Assembly: GCA_028689145.1 (NCBI GenBank)
Contig: JAQTWT010000003.1
Location: forward strand, 186,001-250,000
DNA length: 64,000 nt
Direction: 5' to 3'
Origin: Gallionella sp.
GTDB taxonomy: Bacteria > Pseudomonadota > Gammaproteobacteria > Burkholderiales > Gallionellaceae
A program made the translations under genes and the position numbers. Each line of letters begins with the position of its first letter. Position 1 is the stretch's first letter. Positions 9,688-19,165 of the stretch are shown piece after piece. The notes under the pieces were generated by a model, which saw nothing but the letters and a program-made list of their open reading frames with translations, ran no database searches and was not told the origin of the DNA.

Positions 9688-9738
9688 TCATATTGGCCGC
9701 AGGCCAATGTGATGTTGTAACTAAAACGGAATTTCATT
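9688..9738 (-). other. Possible 16-codon leader peptide upstream of the decarboxylase
   Basis: The ribosome site and first five codons (GGGAGTAAGCA then ATG, encoding MKFRF) closely copy the decarboxylase start (AAGGAGTACACG then ATG, MKFRF) 134 bp downstream. The frame closes after 16 codons. Inside it a hairpin, ATTGGCC/GGCCAAT with loop GCA (9692-9708), is visible. It may be a duplicated initiation region or a regulatory leader. The rest of the 9605-9980 gap shows only the repeat at 9852. Confidence 0.3.
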
Positions 9739-9851
9739 GCTTACTCCCTGATGGAATAACGGACGGGATAACGAAGTGGCGCGGATTGTCGCAGAATTTA
9801 AGGGGGATGTGAAACAAATTACCGGAACGGCAGTGCTGGCATAAACTAGCC

Positions 9852-9933
9852 CCGTAGGCTGGCGGTGAGGCGCGAACCCCGGCATTTGGCGGCCTCGACA
9901 TGCCGGGGTTCGCGCCTCACCGCCAGCCTACGG
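9852..9933. repeat. Perfect 33-bp inverted repeat
   Basis: Arms 9852-9884 and 9901-9933 are perfect reverse complements around a 16-base loop, beginning CCGTAGGCTGGCGG. It is a stand-alone palindromic element between the decarboxylase start and ubiV, and can form a very stable hairpin on either strand. Confidence 0.9.
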
Positions 9934-9980
9934 TATAGCGACTTTTTAATCCGAGGGGGCAAAGTCTTACACCGCTAGGG

Positions 9981-10892
9981 TCATGCGGCAACCGGCTGGT
10001 CGGCGCGGATGAATTCGAGGCCGGGCCGGTTGTGCCAATAGCCGTTGCAGGATGCCGCCGGCATCAGCTCCTCGATTTGCGCCAAAGCCTGCGCGGCAGT
10101 CAGACGTTGCGCCAGCGCTTCGCGGAACAGGCGCGCTATCGCGCCGGTATGCCGCGCCTGCGGGCTGATGCGCAGCACATCGACGTTTGTCTCGCGCAGG
10201 GTGTCCAGTTCGCCGATCAGGTTGTGCACCAGCGCCGACTGGGTCTGGATGCCGTTCAGCGTCAGGAACGGCTGGCCTTCGCGGGTTTTCAAGTCCAGCC
10301 CGTTTTCGTAATCGAAACATTTGAACTGGCAGTCGTCCTTTTGCAGATTGTGGTGGCGTGCCGTGAAACAGCGCGCGGAGAAAGCCAGCGGCAAGCGCCC
10401 GTAGGCGAACACCTCGGTTTCCGGTTTGGTCTGGCGGCCGGCGTTCAGCGCGACCAGCGCCTCGCGCGACATTTCCACCGGCATCACCCAGCGGTTTGCG
10501 CCCAGTCCGGCGAGCAGATCGAGAGTTTGCGGGTTGTAGATATTCAGTGTCGGGCCGGCCACGAACGGTACTTTGTTCGCCGCCAGCAGCCGCACCGCGC
10601 CCATGTCGTTGGCTTCCACCTTGAAATTGCCGTTACCGGCGATTTTGCGCAAAGCTTTGACATCGAATTCGGATTCGATCAGGGTCTGCGTCGAGATCAC
10701 CACTTCCTTGCCAGCCGCCGCCAGCCGTCCCGCCATCTCCAGATAGTCCTGAAAACGCAGCAGATGGCGGCGCGAACAGACGGTTTCGCCGAGGTAGATA
10801 ATATCCACCGGCGCGTCGGCCATCTCCGCATAAAAGTCGGATAGGGTGTCGCGGTTCCAGTAGTAGAGGACTGGGCCAAGGGCTAATTTCAT
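9981..10892 (-). CDS. ubiV: Ubiquinone biosynthesis protein UbiV (U32 family)
   Basis: Partner of UbiU in the oxygen-independent hydroxylation of the ubiquinone ring. It is 303 residues long. The iron-sulfur cysteines expected in UbiV are present: one in GETVCSRR near residue 39, then RCFTARHHNLQKDDCQFKC, giving the C-x12-C-x3-C spacing. It lies downstream of ubiU on the same strand, separated by a palindromic repeat. No ubiT is seen next to the pair. Presence of UbiUV implies quinone synthesis under low oxygen. Confidence 0.9.
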   Translation of the reverse strand: MKLALGPVLYYWNRDTLSDFYAEMADAPVDIIYLGETVCSRRHLLRFQDYLEMAGRLAAAGKEVVISTQTLIESEFDVKALRKIAGNGNFKVEANDMGAVRLLAANKVPFVAGPTLNIYNPQTLDLLAGLGANRWVMPVEMSREALVALNAGRQTKPETEVFAYGRLPLAFSARCFTARHHNLQKDDCQFKCFDYENGLDLKTREGQPFLTLNGIQTQSALVHNLIGELDTLRETNVDVLRISPQARHTGAIARLFREALAQRLTAAQALAQIEELMPAASCNGYWHNRPGLEFIRADQPVAA

Positions 10893-10927
10893 TCGGTTCT
10901 CGTATAAAATTTCTGTCGTCTGGGGAG

Positions 10928-11059
10928 CTTCTATAAATTCAAAATCCTAAGCGAGGCAAGGCGCGAAAGAAATTTTAGCGCGCCGCATACGATTTGCTAT
11001 GTAAGCGTTAAAATTTCTTGAGCAACGCAGCATCGTGACGGAGTTTGGATTTATAGAAG
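10928..11059. repeat. Nested palindromic element between ubiU and ubiV
   Basis: Outer arms CTTCTATAAAT (10928-10938) and ATTTATAGAAG (11049-11059) are perfect complements. An inner pair, AGAAATTTTAGCG (10968-10980) and CGTTAAAATTTCT (11006-11018), matches in 12 of 13 positions. It contains the motifs GCAAGGCGC and GCAACGCAGCA, which recur at 24013-24092 and, inverted, at 37452-37540. Confidence 0.75.
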
Positions 11060-11065
11060 TTCCCT

Positions 11066-12076
11066 TTATTTCCAGGGGCGATAGTAGGCGCCCAGCGTCT
11101 GTTGTTGGCCTTCCGAGACTTTGCCCAGTTCGGTCATCCAGGCCGGATTGACGGCAAACGCTTTACTATCGCGGCAGCAGTTGTCGATGGCTTGGCGCCA
11201 TACTTTGGTAACCTGACCGACGTAGGCCGGGCTGCGCTGGCGGCCCTCGATCTTGATCGCGGCGATGCCCATGCGCCTCAGTTCCGGCAGCAGCTCCAGC
11301 GTGTTGAGGCTGGCGGGTTCCTCGATGGCGTAATAGGTTTCGCCGTCCACATCGAAGCGGCCCTTGCACAGCGTCGGGTATCCGGCGTTTTCGCCGCTGG
11401 CATAACGGTCGATCAAAATGCCGTTCAGGCGCGACTCCAGACCCTTGGGGGTTTCCTGCCAGCGCACTGCTTTGGGCGGGGAACACACGCCGCGGGTATT
11501 CGGGGAATCGCCGGTGGCGTAGGAAGACAGCGCGCAGCGTCCTTCCACCATCACGCACAGCCCGCCGAAACCGAACAGCTCGATCTCCACTTGGGTGCCC
11601 GCCATCAACTGCTCGACCTGCGCCAGCGCCAGCACGCGCGGCACCACGGCGCGCCGGATGCCGAACATCTCATGGTAGAAATTGATCGCCTCGTAGTTGG
11701 TGGCCGAGCCTTGCACCGAGAGATGCAGGCGCAGGTCCGGGTGGGTCTTGGCGGCGTATTGCATCAGACCCGGGTCGGCCAGAATCACCGCATCCATACC
11801 CAGCTCGGCGGCGTTGTCGATCGCGGTTTTCCAGCGCTGCCAGCCGTCGGACTGCGGGTAGGTATTCAGCGCTAGCAGAACCTTTTTGCCTTTGGCATGC
11901 GCGTAACGCACACCCTCTTTGGTGTTGTCGAAGCTGAAGTTGAGGCCGGTAAAATTGCGCGCGTTGGTATCGTCGCGAAAGCCCATATAGACGCAGTCAG
12001 CGCCGTTGTCCACCGCGGTTTTCAGGGCGGGCAGGCTGCCCGCCGGGCACACCAGTTCGATTCTGTCAGGCTGCAT
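11066..12076 (-). CDS. ubiU: Ubiquinone biosynthesis protein UbiU (U32 family)
   Basis: Iron-sulfur protein that works with UbiV in anaerobic ubiquinone hydroxylation. The start at 12076 (MQPDRIELVC) is chosen because AGAGGAAA precedes it; the longer frame would need a TTG. Signature stretches include CPAGSLPALKTAVDNGAD, FGGLCVMVEGRC, GVCSPP and TLCKGRF, which supply four conserved cysteines, plus the family-typical IEGRQRSPAYVGQV. It overlaps the end of the upstream radical SAM gene by 11 bases, which suggests translational coupling. Confidence 0.92.
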   Translation of the reverse strand: MQPDRIELVCPAGSLPALKTAVDNGADCVYMGFRDDTNARNFTGLNFSFDNTKEGVRYAHAKGKKVLLALNTYPQSDGWQRWKTAIDNAAELGMDAVILADPGLMQYAAKTHPDLRLHLSVQGSATNYEAINFYHEMFGIRRAVVPRVLALAQVEQLMAGTQVEIELFGFGGLCVMVEGRCALSSYATGDSPNTRGVCSPPKAVRWQETPKGLESRLNGILIDRYASGENAGYPTLCKGRFDVDGETYYAIEEPASLNTLELLPELRRMGIAAIKIEGRQRSPAYVGQVTKVWRQAIDNCCRDSKAFAVNPAWMTELGKVSEGQQQTLGAYYRPWK

Positions 12077-13130
12077 CCAGTATTTCCTCTTCAACGGGAT
12101 TCGGGGGTGTTTGGCATCCCGTCGCGTTCTTGCTATTGATCAATATTTTAATTTTGCCGTCCGGTGACGGTGCGGCAATGTCGGTCTTCGGCAACGGCGC
12201 GCGTGCCGCAGAGTCATGCGCGCGGCAGCCCTGGCGGCTGCCGCGCCGTGCCAGTTCATGTTCGATGCCGTTCAGCACGTTCCATTTCTGCGAACACCAC
12301 TCCGGGGCCAGCAGGATGTCTTTCGACGCGGTGCCGGTCACGCGGTGGAAGGAGATGTGTTCCGGGGTGCGCTCGATCAGGTTGCAGGCCTGGCGGATAT
12401 ATTCCTCGCGCGACAGCGGATGATATTCGCCGTTGCGCCACTGGCTGGCGAGCACGGTATGTTTCACCACATGCAGCGGGTGCAGTTTGAGCCCGTCCAC
12501 GCCGATGTCCAGCACGGTATCGAGGCTGGTGTGGTAGTGCGATGCGTCTTCGCCGGGCATGCCGAGTATCAGGTGGGTGCATAACGGAATCCCGCGCTGC
12601 CGTGCCGCGACCGCCACTTCGCGGTATTCCTGCAGGCCGTGGCCGCGGTTGACCCGGCGCAGCGATTCGTCGAACGCCGATTGCAGGCCGAGCTCCAGCC
12701 ACACGATAAATCCCTCGTCGCGGTATCCGGCGAGCAGGTCGAGCACCGCACCGGACACGCAATCCGGCCGCGTGCCGACGGAAAGACCGACGATGTCGTG
12801 CTGCGTCATGGCTTGGCGGTACAGCGCGTCGAGTTCTTTCACCTCGGCGTAGGTATTGGTGTAGGCCTGGAAATAGGCGAGAAATTTTTTGGCGCGGGTG
12901 CGCTTGGCAATCGCGCGCCGCCCGCTGTCGAACTGCGCTTCCAGCGTTTTTTGTTCCGGTCCATTGGGGTTGAACGAGCTGTTGTTGCAGAACGTGCAAC
13001 CGCCGATCCCCTTGGCACCGTCCCGGTTCGGGCAGGTGAAACCGGCATCGAGGGCGATCTTGTGTATCCGTTCGCCGTGCAGCGCGAACAGGGATTGACC
13101 GAAGGTGTGGATGTAGTCGGAGAGAGCCAT
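12066..13130 (-). CDS. Radical SAM protein, YhcC/TIGR01212 family
   Basis: Radical SAM enzyme of unknown substrate. The start at 13130 (MALSDYIHTFGQ) matches the family better than a GTG at 13154. The cluster cysteines lie in FTCPNRDG and GGCTFCNN, giving the family's long C-x(n)-C-x2-C spacing. The C-terminus carries about 50 extra residues rich in Arg, Ala and Pro (from RGSRQGCRAHDS on) that look unlike the conserved core. It lies directly upstream of ubiU and may be co-transcribed; a role with ubiUV is unproven. Confidence 0.82.
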   Translation of the reverse strand: MALSDYIHTFGQSLFALHGERIHKIALDAGFTCPNRDGAKGIGGCTFCNNSSFNPNGPEQKTLEAQFDSGRRAIAKRTRAKKFLAYFQAYTNTYAEVKELDALYRQAMTQHDIVGLSVGTRPDCVSGAVLDLLAGYRDEGFIVWLELGLQSAFDESLRRVNRGHGLQEYREVAVAARQRGIPLCTHLILGMPGEDASHYHTSLDTVLDIGVDGLKLHPLHVVKHTVLASQWRNGEYHPLSREEYIRQACNLIERTPEHISFHRVTGTASKDILLAPEWCSQKWNVLNGIEHELARRGSRQGCRAHDSAARAPLPKTDIAAPSPDGKIKILINSKNATGCQTPPNPVEEEILDAA

Positions 13131-13190
13131 AGTTTTGAAGAGAAAGACTAGCACGCAGCCAAGGCTAGTTCAACCTGAACCCTTGCATGG

Positions 13191-13976
13191 TTATTGCGCC
13201 TGACCGGCTGAGTCGGCGAACTCGGCCACCACCGGCGTATGGTCGGACGGACGCTCGGCTTTGCGCGGGGTCTTGTCGATTGCGCAGCCCCGGCAGCGCA
13301 CGGCGAGCGGTGCGCTGACCAGAATGTGGTCGATGCGCAGCCCCAGATTGCGGCGGAACGCCATCATGCGGTAGTCCCACCAGGAATAGGATTTGTCGGC
13401 CTGCTCGAACAGGCGGAAGCTGTCCCGCATGCCGAGCTGCTGCAACTCGCGAAACTGTCGGCGTTCCGGTTCGCTGACCAGCACGTTTCCTTCCCATGCC
13501 TTCGGGTCGTACACATCGCGGTCTTCCGGCGCGATGTTGTAGTCGCCCAGCAGCGCCAGTTCGGGATAGCGCGTCAGCTCCTGTTTCAGCCAGCCGTTCA
13601 GCGAGTCCAGCCAGGCGAGCTTGTACCGGTATTTGTCGGAATCGATGCTTTGGCCATTCGGCACATACACGCATACCACCCTCACAGTACCGAACGTCGC
13701 GGCGATGACGCGCTTCTGCTCGTCGGCAAAATCCGGGATGCCCATCTGCACGTCGGCGGCGGGTGTGCGGCTCAGGATCGCCACGCCGTTATAGGTTTTT
13801 TGCCCGCTGAACACGCTGTGGTAGCCCGCCGCCAGCAATTCGGCGTGCGGAAAATCGCCGTCCTGCTGCTTGGTTTCCTGCAGGCACAACACCTCGACCG
13901 GGTTGGCGGCCAGCCACTCCAGCACCTGCGGCAGGCGCACTTTCAGCGAGTTAACGTTCCAGGTCGCCAGCTTCAT
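13191..13976 (-). CDS. xthA: Exodeoxyribonuclease III
   Basis: AP endonuclease and 3'-5' exonuclease of base excision repair, 261 residues. Catalytic features: metal-binding E in [10 protein letters not shown], active-site D and N in [14 protein letters not shown], and the terminal [10 protein letters not shown] histidine motif. A second homologue sits at 36557-37447. It is followed 25 bp on by prlC in the minus direction of reading, with the two genes closely packed. Confidence 0.94.
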   Translation of the reverse strand: MKLATWNVNSLKVRLPQVLEWLAANPVEVLCLQETKQQDGDFPHAELLAAGYHSVFSGQKTYNGVAILSRTPAADVQMGIPDFADEQKRVIAATFGTVRVVCVYVPNGQSIDSDKYRYKLAWLDSLNGWLKQELTRYPELALLGDYNIAPEDRDVYDPKAWEGNVLVSEPERRQFRELQQLGMRDSFRLFEQADKSYSWWDYRMMAFRRNLGLRIDHILVSAPLAVRCRGCAIDKTPRKAERPSDHTPVVAEFADSAGQAQ

Positions 13977-14001
13977 TTCGTCTCCTTGACGATTTCTATT
14001 G

Positions 14002-16044
14002 CTAATTGGTTACCCGGGTTTTCAGCAGCCCGTTGTGCCGCAACAGCGCGTCTATGCTCGGTTCGCGCCCGCGGAACGCGGCGAAAGACTGCATCGCGCC
14101 GCGGCTGCCGCCCATTGCCAGAATCTCGCTGCGGAAGCGCGCACCGACATCGGGATTTAGCACGCCGTTTTCCTCGAACAGGCTGTATGCGTCGGCGGAC
14201 AGCACTTCCGCCCATTTGTAGCTGTAATAACCCGCCGCATAACCGCCTGCAAAAATATGCGAAAAGCTGTGCGGAAAGCGCTGGAAAGCGGGCGGGATCA
14301 GCACCGCCACTTCGGCGCGCACCTCGTCGAGCAACTGCAGAATGGACTTGCCTCCGCCCGCCTCGAAATTGCTGTGCATCAGCATGTCGAACAGCGAAAA
14401 TTCGATCTGGCGCAGGGTCTGCAAACCGATCTGGAAATTCTTCGCGGCGAGCATTTTTTCAAACAACGTGCGCGGCAATGATTCGCCACTGTCAGCGTGG
14501 CGCGTCATTCCGCGCAGCACGTCCCATTCCCAGCAGAAGTTTTCCATGAACTGGCTGGGCAGCTCCACCGCATCCCACTCCACACCGTTGATGCCGGACA
14601 CGGCGAGGTCTTCCACCTCGGTTAGCAGATGGTGCAGGCCGTGGCCGGTTTCGTGGAACAGCGTAATCACCTCGTCGTGGGTGAACAGCGCTGGTTTGCC
14701 GCCAACCGGCGCGGAGAAATTGCAGTTCAGATAGGCGACCGGGGTCTGAATCCCCGTTGTCAGGCGGCGGCGCGTGATTACATCGTCCATCCACGCCCCG
14801 CCGCGCTTGCTGTTGCGCGCGTACAGATCGAGATAAAACTGGCCGACCAGTTGCCCCGTGGCATCGCGGATGTCGAAAAAGCGCACGTCGTCGTGCCATA
14901 CCGGCGCCACGGCTGCGGTAATGCGCAATCCGTACAGCGTCTCGACCAGCTTGAACATGCCGGGCAGCACCGCGTCTTCGGGGAAATACTGTTTCACTTC
15001 CTGCTCGGAGAAGGCGTAGCGTTTCTCGCGCAGTTTCTCGCTGGCATAGCCGACATCCCATGACTGCAATTCTTTCAGCCCCAGTTCGGCGCGCGCGAAT
15101 TCGCGCAGCTCAGCCAGATCATGTTCGGCGAAGGGCCGCGCGCTTTGCGCCAGCTCGCGCATGAAATCCACCACCTGTTGCGGCGATTCCGCCATCTTGC
15201 TTGCCAGCGACAGTTCGCCGAAATTGGCGAAGCCCAGCAGTCTGGATTCCTCGCCGCGCAACTTGACGATTTCATCCATCAGCGCGGAGTTGTCCCACTC
15301 CGGCTTACCGAGTTCGCTGGCGCGTGTGCCGTAGGCGAAATACATCTTTTCGCGCAGGGCGCGGTTGTCGGCGTATTGCATCACCGGTATATAGGACGGT
15401 GCTTTCAAGGTAAACAGCCAGCCGGTTTTGCCCGCCGCGGCAGCGGCTTCTTGCGCCGTTTGCAGCACATCGTCCGGTAAGCCGCTCAACTCGTCGCGGT
15501 TTTCGATCACCAGCGTGTAGTCGTTGGTCGCGTCGAGTAGATTGTCAGAGAAGCGCGATGACAGTTCTGCCAGACGTTCCTGTATTTCCAGATAGCGTAC
15601 CTTCTGCTCATCCGGCAATTCCGCGCCGCCGAGACGGAAATCACGCAGCTCGTTCTCGATGATCTTCTTGCGTGCCGCGCTCAAACCGTCGAATTCCGCG
15701 CTGCTGCGCAACGCCTTGAACTTCTTGAACAGCGCCAGATTCTGGCCGAGCTCGGCGTAATACTGGGTGATCTTAGGTAGCGTGGCGTTATACGCCTCGC
15801 GCCATTCCGGCGAATTCATCACTGCATTCAAATGTCCGACCGGCCCCCAGGCGCGCGCCAGCCGCTCGTTGGCATCCTCCATCGGCACGACGAAATCCTG
15901 CCAGCACGGCTGCGCGTCATCCGCCAGCAGCCGCGCGATCAGCGCGCGGTTCTCCGCCAGCAATTGTTCGATCGCCGGAGCAACGTGTTCGGGTTTGATC
16001 TCCGCAAAACGCGGCAGACCGGAAAAATCGAGTAGTGGGTTCAT
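14002..16044 (-). CDS. prlC: Oligopeptidase A (M3 metallopeptidase)
   Basis: Cytoplasmic zinc oligopeptidase that degrades short peptides, including cleaved signal peptides. It is 680 residues long, the usual size. The HExxH zinc motif is [11 protein letters not shown], with a downstream glutamate region in [19 protein letters not shown]. It is the last core gene before the accessory island that begins at 16.1 kb. Confidence 0.94.
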   Translation of the reverse strand: MNPLLDFSGLPRFAEIKPEHVAPAIEQLLAENRALIARLLADDAQPCWQDFVVPMEDANERLARAWGPVGHLNAVMNSPEWREAYNATLPKITQYYAELGQNLALFKKFKALRSSAEFDGLSAARKKIIENELRDFRLGGAELPDEQKVRYLEIQERLAELSSRFSDNLLDATNDYTLVIENRDELSGLPDDVLQTAQEAAAAAGKTGWLFTLKAPSYIPVMQYADNRALREKMYFAYGTRASELGKPEWDNSALMDEIVKLRGEESRLLGFANFGELSLASKMAESPQQVVDFMRELAQSARPFAEHDLAELREFARAELGLKELQSWDVGYASEKLREKRYAFSEQEVKQYFPEDAVLPGMFKLVETLYGLRITAAVAPVWHDDVRFFDIRDATGQLVGQFYLDLYARNSKRGGAWMDDVITRRRLTTGIQTPVAYLNCNFSAPVGGKPALFTHDEVITLFHETGHGLHHLLTEVEDLAVSGINGVEWDAVELPSQFMENFCWEWDVLRGMTRHADSGESLPRTLFEKMLAAKNFQIGLQTLRQIEFSLFDMLMHSNFEAGGGKSILQLLDEVRAEVAVLIPPAFQRFPHSFSHIFAGGYAAGYYSYKWAEVLSADAYSLFEENGVLNPDVGARFRSEILAMGGSRGAMQSFAAFRGREPSIDALLRHNGLLKTRVTN

Positions 16045-16095
16045 AGGAAAACTGGAAATAAATACGACAGTGGAGATGCTGGTAGCCGTATTTTA

Positions 16096-16875
16096 CTACA
16101 CCAAAAATTTGCGCTCCTCTAACTGCCGCGCTTTTTTGGCGATACCGCCGCCGGTTTTCGCCGCATCCTCGTTTTCGTTCATGCCGGTCGCCTCCATGCT
16201 CTCGGCAATCTGGCGCGTGGACAATTCTGCCAGCGCGGTAAAAATCAGCTCCGCCTCACTCATGTGGTCGCGCAAGTTTTGCGACTTCAAGCCTTTCATC
16301 GTCTTGTGTGCTTTAACATCTACATCAGCCCACTCCTGATGGATGATGTTGGTGAGAATCGCGTACTCCTCGCCCTCCTTGATGTCATGGTCTTTCCAAT
16401 AATCGGTCAGCTTGTTGCGCGTCTCCTGCCCCGTCATGTGCTGCTGTATCCACTTCTCGCTGCGCCCGTGCTTCTGCCAAGTCTCGCGGGCGCGGTCGAG
16501 CGAACGTGCGGGATCGGCCATTTCCTGCATCCGCTCATAACCCACCTTCGCCAACCACAGCTTGATCGGCTCAGCCTTGGGGCTGGGTATGGACTGCACT
16601 AGCCGTAGCAGGGTTTCGGCAGTCGCCACATCGGTGAGGTAACTTTTGCCGTCTGCGGCTGGCAATTTCAGTCGGTTACATTTTGTAACCGACTGACTGC
16701 CTTCTTTACTCAGCCGGTTTTTCAGCACCTTCCAGTAGTTTCGGGCGGATTGATAATCGGGCTGCTGCGTGAGTACCTGCACGATGTCAATCACCGAGAA
16801 CCACCATGTTTCCGTGGACTCGTCATATACGCGGCGAATTTCATGCTCTTCAAAAATGGCGGGCTGGGGTTGCAT
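16096..16875 (-). CDS. Bro-N domain (phage antirepressor-like) protein
   Basis: A 259-residue protein whose N-terminal ~110 residues match the Bro-N fold: IRRVYDESTETWWFSVIDIV, then ARNYWKVLKNRL and YLTDVATAETLLRLVQSI. The middle and C-terminal part is charged and helical. Bro-N proteins occur in phages and next to restriction genes; the function here is unknown. It marks one edge of the accessory island. Confidence 0.75.
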   Translation of the reverse strand: MQPQPAIFEEHEIRRVYDESTETWWFSVIDIVQVLTQQPDYQSARNYWKVLKNRLSKEGSQSVTKCNRLKLPAADGKSYLTDVATAETLLRLVQSIPSPKAEPIKLWLAKVGYERMQEMADPARSLDRARETWQKHGRSEKWIQQHMTGQETRNKLTDYWKDHDIKEGEEYAILTNIIHQEWADVDVKAHKTMKGLKSQNLRDHMSEAELIFTALAELSTRQIAESMEATGMNENEDAAKTGGGIAKKARQLEERKFLV

Positions 16876-16967
16876 GGTCAGGACTCCTTGTTCATGGACG
16901 GCTGCGCTACATCCGGCTACCGGAAGCTATTTCAGCCGGGTGGGGTATATTTTGGTGCACGATAACC

Positions 16968-17158
16968 GCATCGTATAGAACGAGCGTTCTGCCGTCAACA
17001 AAGCCTGTTTGAACCGGAGGCCGGGAATGCAGCGGCGGTGATTGAAGGTTGTTTTTGTTTGATCAGACCGATTCCAATACGCGCATCGCGGCCCGCGCTG
17101 CCGGTCGCGTTTCCAGTTGCTTTTGGGGCGTTTGTAGCACTTCGGGCAACCGTGCCAG
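16968..17158. repeat. Direct repeat copy 1 containing a decayed vsr 3' end
   Basis: From GCATCGTATAGAACGAGC through GACCGATTCCAA this stretch matches 19047-19165 with few differences and no gaps, at an offset of 2079 bases. It then matches pieces of the vsr gene with internal deletions. The two copies flank the endonuclease III-like and RhuM genes in the same orientation. Confidence 0.85.
17050..17158 (-). pseudogene. vsr: Remnant of a vsr gene
   Basis: On the minus strand the sequence reproduces two parts of vsr, around TTGCCCGAAGTGCTAC and CGGAAACGCGACCGGCA-like blocks and the terminal IGLI-coding end. About 90 and 33 bases present in the intact copy (19142-19552) are missing. No start and no catalytic core remain. 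It is a leftover of a duplicated or earlier Vsr cassette. Confidence 0.75.
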
Positions 17159-17193
17159 TGACGGATAGCCTGCTGGCTGCTTTCATTGTGCGG

Positions 17194-17886
17194 TTATTTT
17201 TTACCACGCGGCACGCCAATCTTGAAACACCGAGCCGATATAGGGCATTCATCGCAGCGTGGAGAGGTCGAGGTGCAAATCCCGCGTCCGAGAGAAATCA
17301 TGTTCACGTGCAGCGAGTAACGAAGCTCCGGCGGGATTTTGGATTGCAGGCGATCCATATCTCGCGGCGCGCAGTGTTTATCTTTCTGTGTGGGCCTGAT
17401 CCAGCCGAGCCGTCGGGCGATGCGCCAGCAATGCGTGTCCACGGGGAACACTTGCCTGTCCAGCGAATACATCAAAACGCAGCGCGCCACTTTCTTGCCG
17501 ACTCCCGGCAGCGACAACAAAAAAGCTTCCGCCTCCTCGTCGCTCATCTTGCGCAACGGCTTCAGGGTCGGTTCGCCAAACTCTGCCACGATGATGTCGA
17601 AAAGATCGCGGATCGCCTTGGCTTTCTGGTTTGACAAGCCGCCGCTGACGATAGGCCGCGCGATATATTCGGCGGGCGCTTCGGCGATGTGCAGGTGGGT
17701 GGGGAAGGATTCTTTCAGCGAGCGGTAAGTGCTGCGGTAACTCGCCTCGCCAGTCTTGGTGCTGCAAATGATGAACAGTAACTCGTCCAGCGGGTCTTTG
17801 AGGTTGTAATGGTTGAAATCGCGGTAGCGCTTTTTCAACGCTGCAGCGATGTCCCAAACAGATGGAGGATATTTTCGCGAAGCCAT
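17194..17886 (-). CDS. Endonuclease III-like DNA glycosylase (HhH-GPD, 4Fe-4S)
   Basis: A 230-residue helix-hairpin-helix glycosylase. The hairpin reads LPGVGKKVARCVL and contains the lysine position used for the lyase step. The catalytic aspartate is in FPVDTHCWRI. A cluster of the standard C-x6-C-x2-C-x5-C type (CTSTSPRCDECPISARC) lies near the end. It is not the usual housekeeping nth by context: it sits inside the restriction island beside vsr. A role in repairing T:G mismatches from methylcytosine deamination is a reasonable inference, not shown. Confidence 0.82.
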   Translation of the reverse strand: MASRKYPPSVWDIAAALKKRYRDFNHYNLKDPLDELLFIICSTKTGEASYRSTYRSLKESFPTHLHIAEAPAEYIARPIVSGGLSNQKAKAIRDLFDIIVAEFGEPTLKPLRKMSDEEAEAFLLSLPGVGKKVARCVLMYSLDRQVFPVDTHCWRIARRLGWIRPTQKDKHCAPRDMDRLQSKIPPELRYSLHVNMISLGRGICTSTSPRCDECPISARCFKIGVPRGKK

Positions 17887-17926
17887 GTTGGCAGTTTACA
17901 GAATTTACGGGCCGGATCAGCCGATG

Positions 17927-19006
17927 TCATTTCTGCTTCCCCCGCACCTTGCCTTCCAGCTTCGGTTTGCTCGCTCCCAACCCCTTCACCACCCGATCAA
18001 AATCTGATTCAATTTTCTGGGTCTTGTTGAACTCGGCGTATTCGGCCAGCGCCTTCTGATCTGCCAGAACCTTGCTGATGCGGCCTCTGTCCGCCAGCAC
18101 TTTGTACTCGTTGAAGCCCAGAAATTTGTCCACGCTGTCCGCCATGTCGGCCATATTCATCTGCACGCGATTTTCGATGATGTTTTCAATGTAGTCGAAA
18201 AAACCGGAGATGGTGCGCTCCAGCCGAGTGATTTCCGGTTCGGTCAGGTAGTTCTTGGCGATAGTGACATCGGAGGCCAGCACCCGGCCTTGCGGAGCGT
18301 TCTTCCAAGTGAGCAAGCCAACATGCGGGGCGCTGTGGTCGGCCTTGCTGTGTATGATTTCGGCGGCGGTCTGTCCGGTGATGGCGTAGTGAAATTTGTT
18401 TTGCACCATCGCATAGAAATGCTGCGTAAGATCGGACTTGGGGTCGTAGTTCACGCTGCACTCGGCGAAGATGTCGGTAATCTGCTGGTAAATGCGGCGC
18501 TCGCTGGCGCGGATAGAGCGTACTCGCTCCAGCAGCTCCTGAAAGTAATCTTCGCCGAACACCTGCTTGCCCTGCTTGAGGCGGTCGTCGTCCAGCACGA
18601 AGCCTTTCTTGATGTACTCCTTGAGGATTTGTGTGGCCCAGATGCGGAACTGGGTGGCGCGCTTGGAATTGACCCGATAGCCGACGGCGATAATGGCATC
18701 TAGGTTATAAAACTCGATGTTTCTTTTGACCTCGCGCCCGCCCTCCATTTGAACTGTTGCAAAATTTGCAACAGTTGCTTCTTGAGACAATTCGCCTGTC
18801 TCATAGATATTCTTCAAATGTCGGCTGATGCCTGATTTGTCAACATTGAAGAGCTCGGCCAGTTGTGCCAAGGGCAGCCAAATTGTCTCCTCATGCAACA
18901 GCACTTTGACATGCACCTTCTCGTCATCGCCCGAATAAAGCAAAAACGGTGTTTCAGGAAGCCCGCTAATTGGCACGGTGTCAGATGCTGCTATTTTCTT
19001 GGTCAT
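17927..19006 (-). CDS. RhuM family protein
   Basis: A 359-residue member of the RhuM (virulence protein) family. The N-terminus has a DNA-binding-like segment (TIWLPLAQLAELFNVDKSGI, then SRHLKNIYETGEL) and the family block FYNLDAIIAVGYRVNS followed by RATQFRIWATQ. The middle shows GKADHSAPHVGLL-like residues near 215-235. The C-terminus is basic. The family is common in islands near restriction-modification genes; its biochemical role is not established. Confidence 0.85.
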   Translation of the reverse strand: MTKKIAASDTVPISGLPETPFLLYSGDDEKVHVKVLLHEETIWLPLAQLAELFNVDKSGISRHLKNIYETGELSQEATVANFATVQMEGGREVKRNIEFYNLDAIIAVGYRVNSKRATQFRIWATQILKEYIKKGFVLDDDRLKQGKQVFGEDYFQELLERVRSIRASERRIYQQITDIFAECSVNYDPKSDLTQHFYAMVQNKFHYAITGQTAAEIIHSKADHSAPHVGLLTWKNAPQGRVLASDVTIAKNYLTEPEITRLERTISGFFDYIENIIENRVQMNMADMADSVDKFLGFNEYKVLADRGRISKVLADQKALAEYAEFNKTQKIESDFDRVVKGLGASKPKLEGKVRGKQK

Positions 19007-19046
19007 AACTCCTAACTCCTCAAAGACGGCAGGGAAAACATCAGTC

Positions 19047-19165
19047 GCATCGTAGAGAACGAACGTTCCGCCGTCAACAAAGTCTGTTTGAACCGGAGGC
19101 CGGGAATGCAGCGGCGGTGATTGAAGGTTATTCTTGTTGAATCAGACCGATTCCAATGTGCGCAT
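19047..19165. repeat. Direct repeat copy 2, overlapping the vsr 3' end
   Basis: Matches 16968-17086 closely over about 119 bases. This copy contains the intact vsr terminus. Recombination between the two copies would remove the glycosylase and RhuM genes. Confidence 0.85.
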
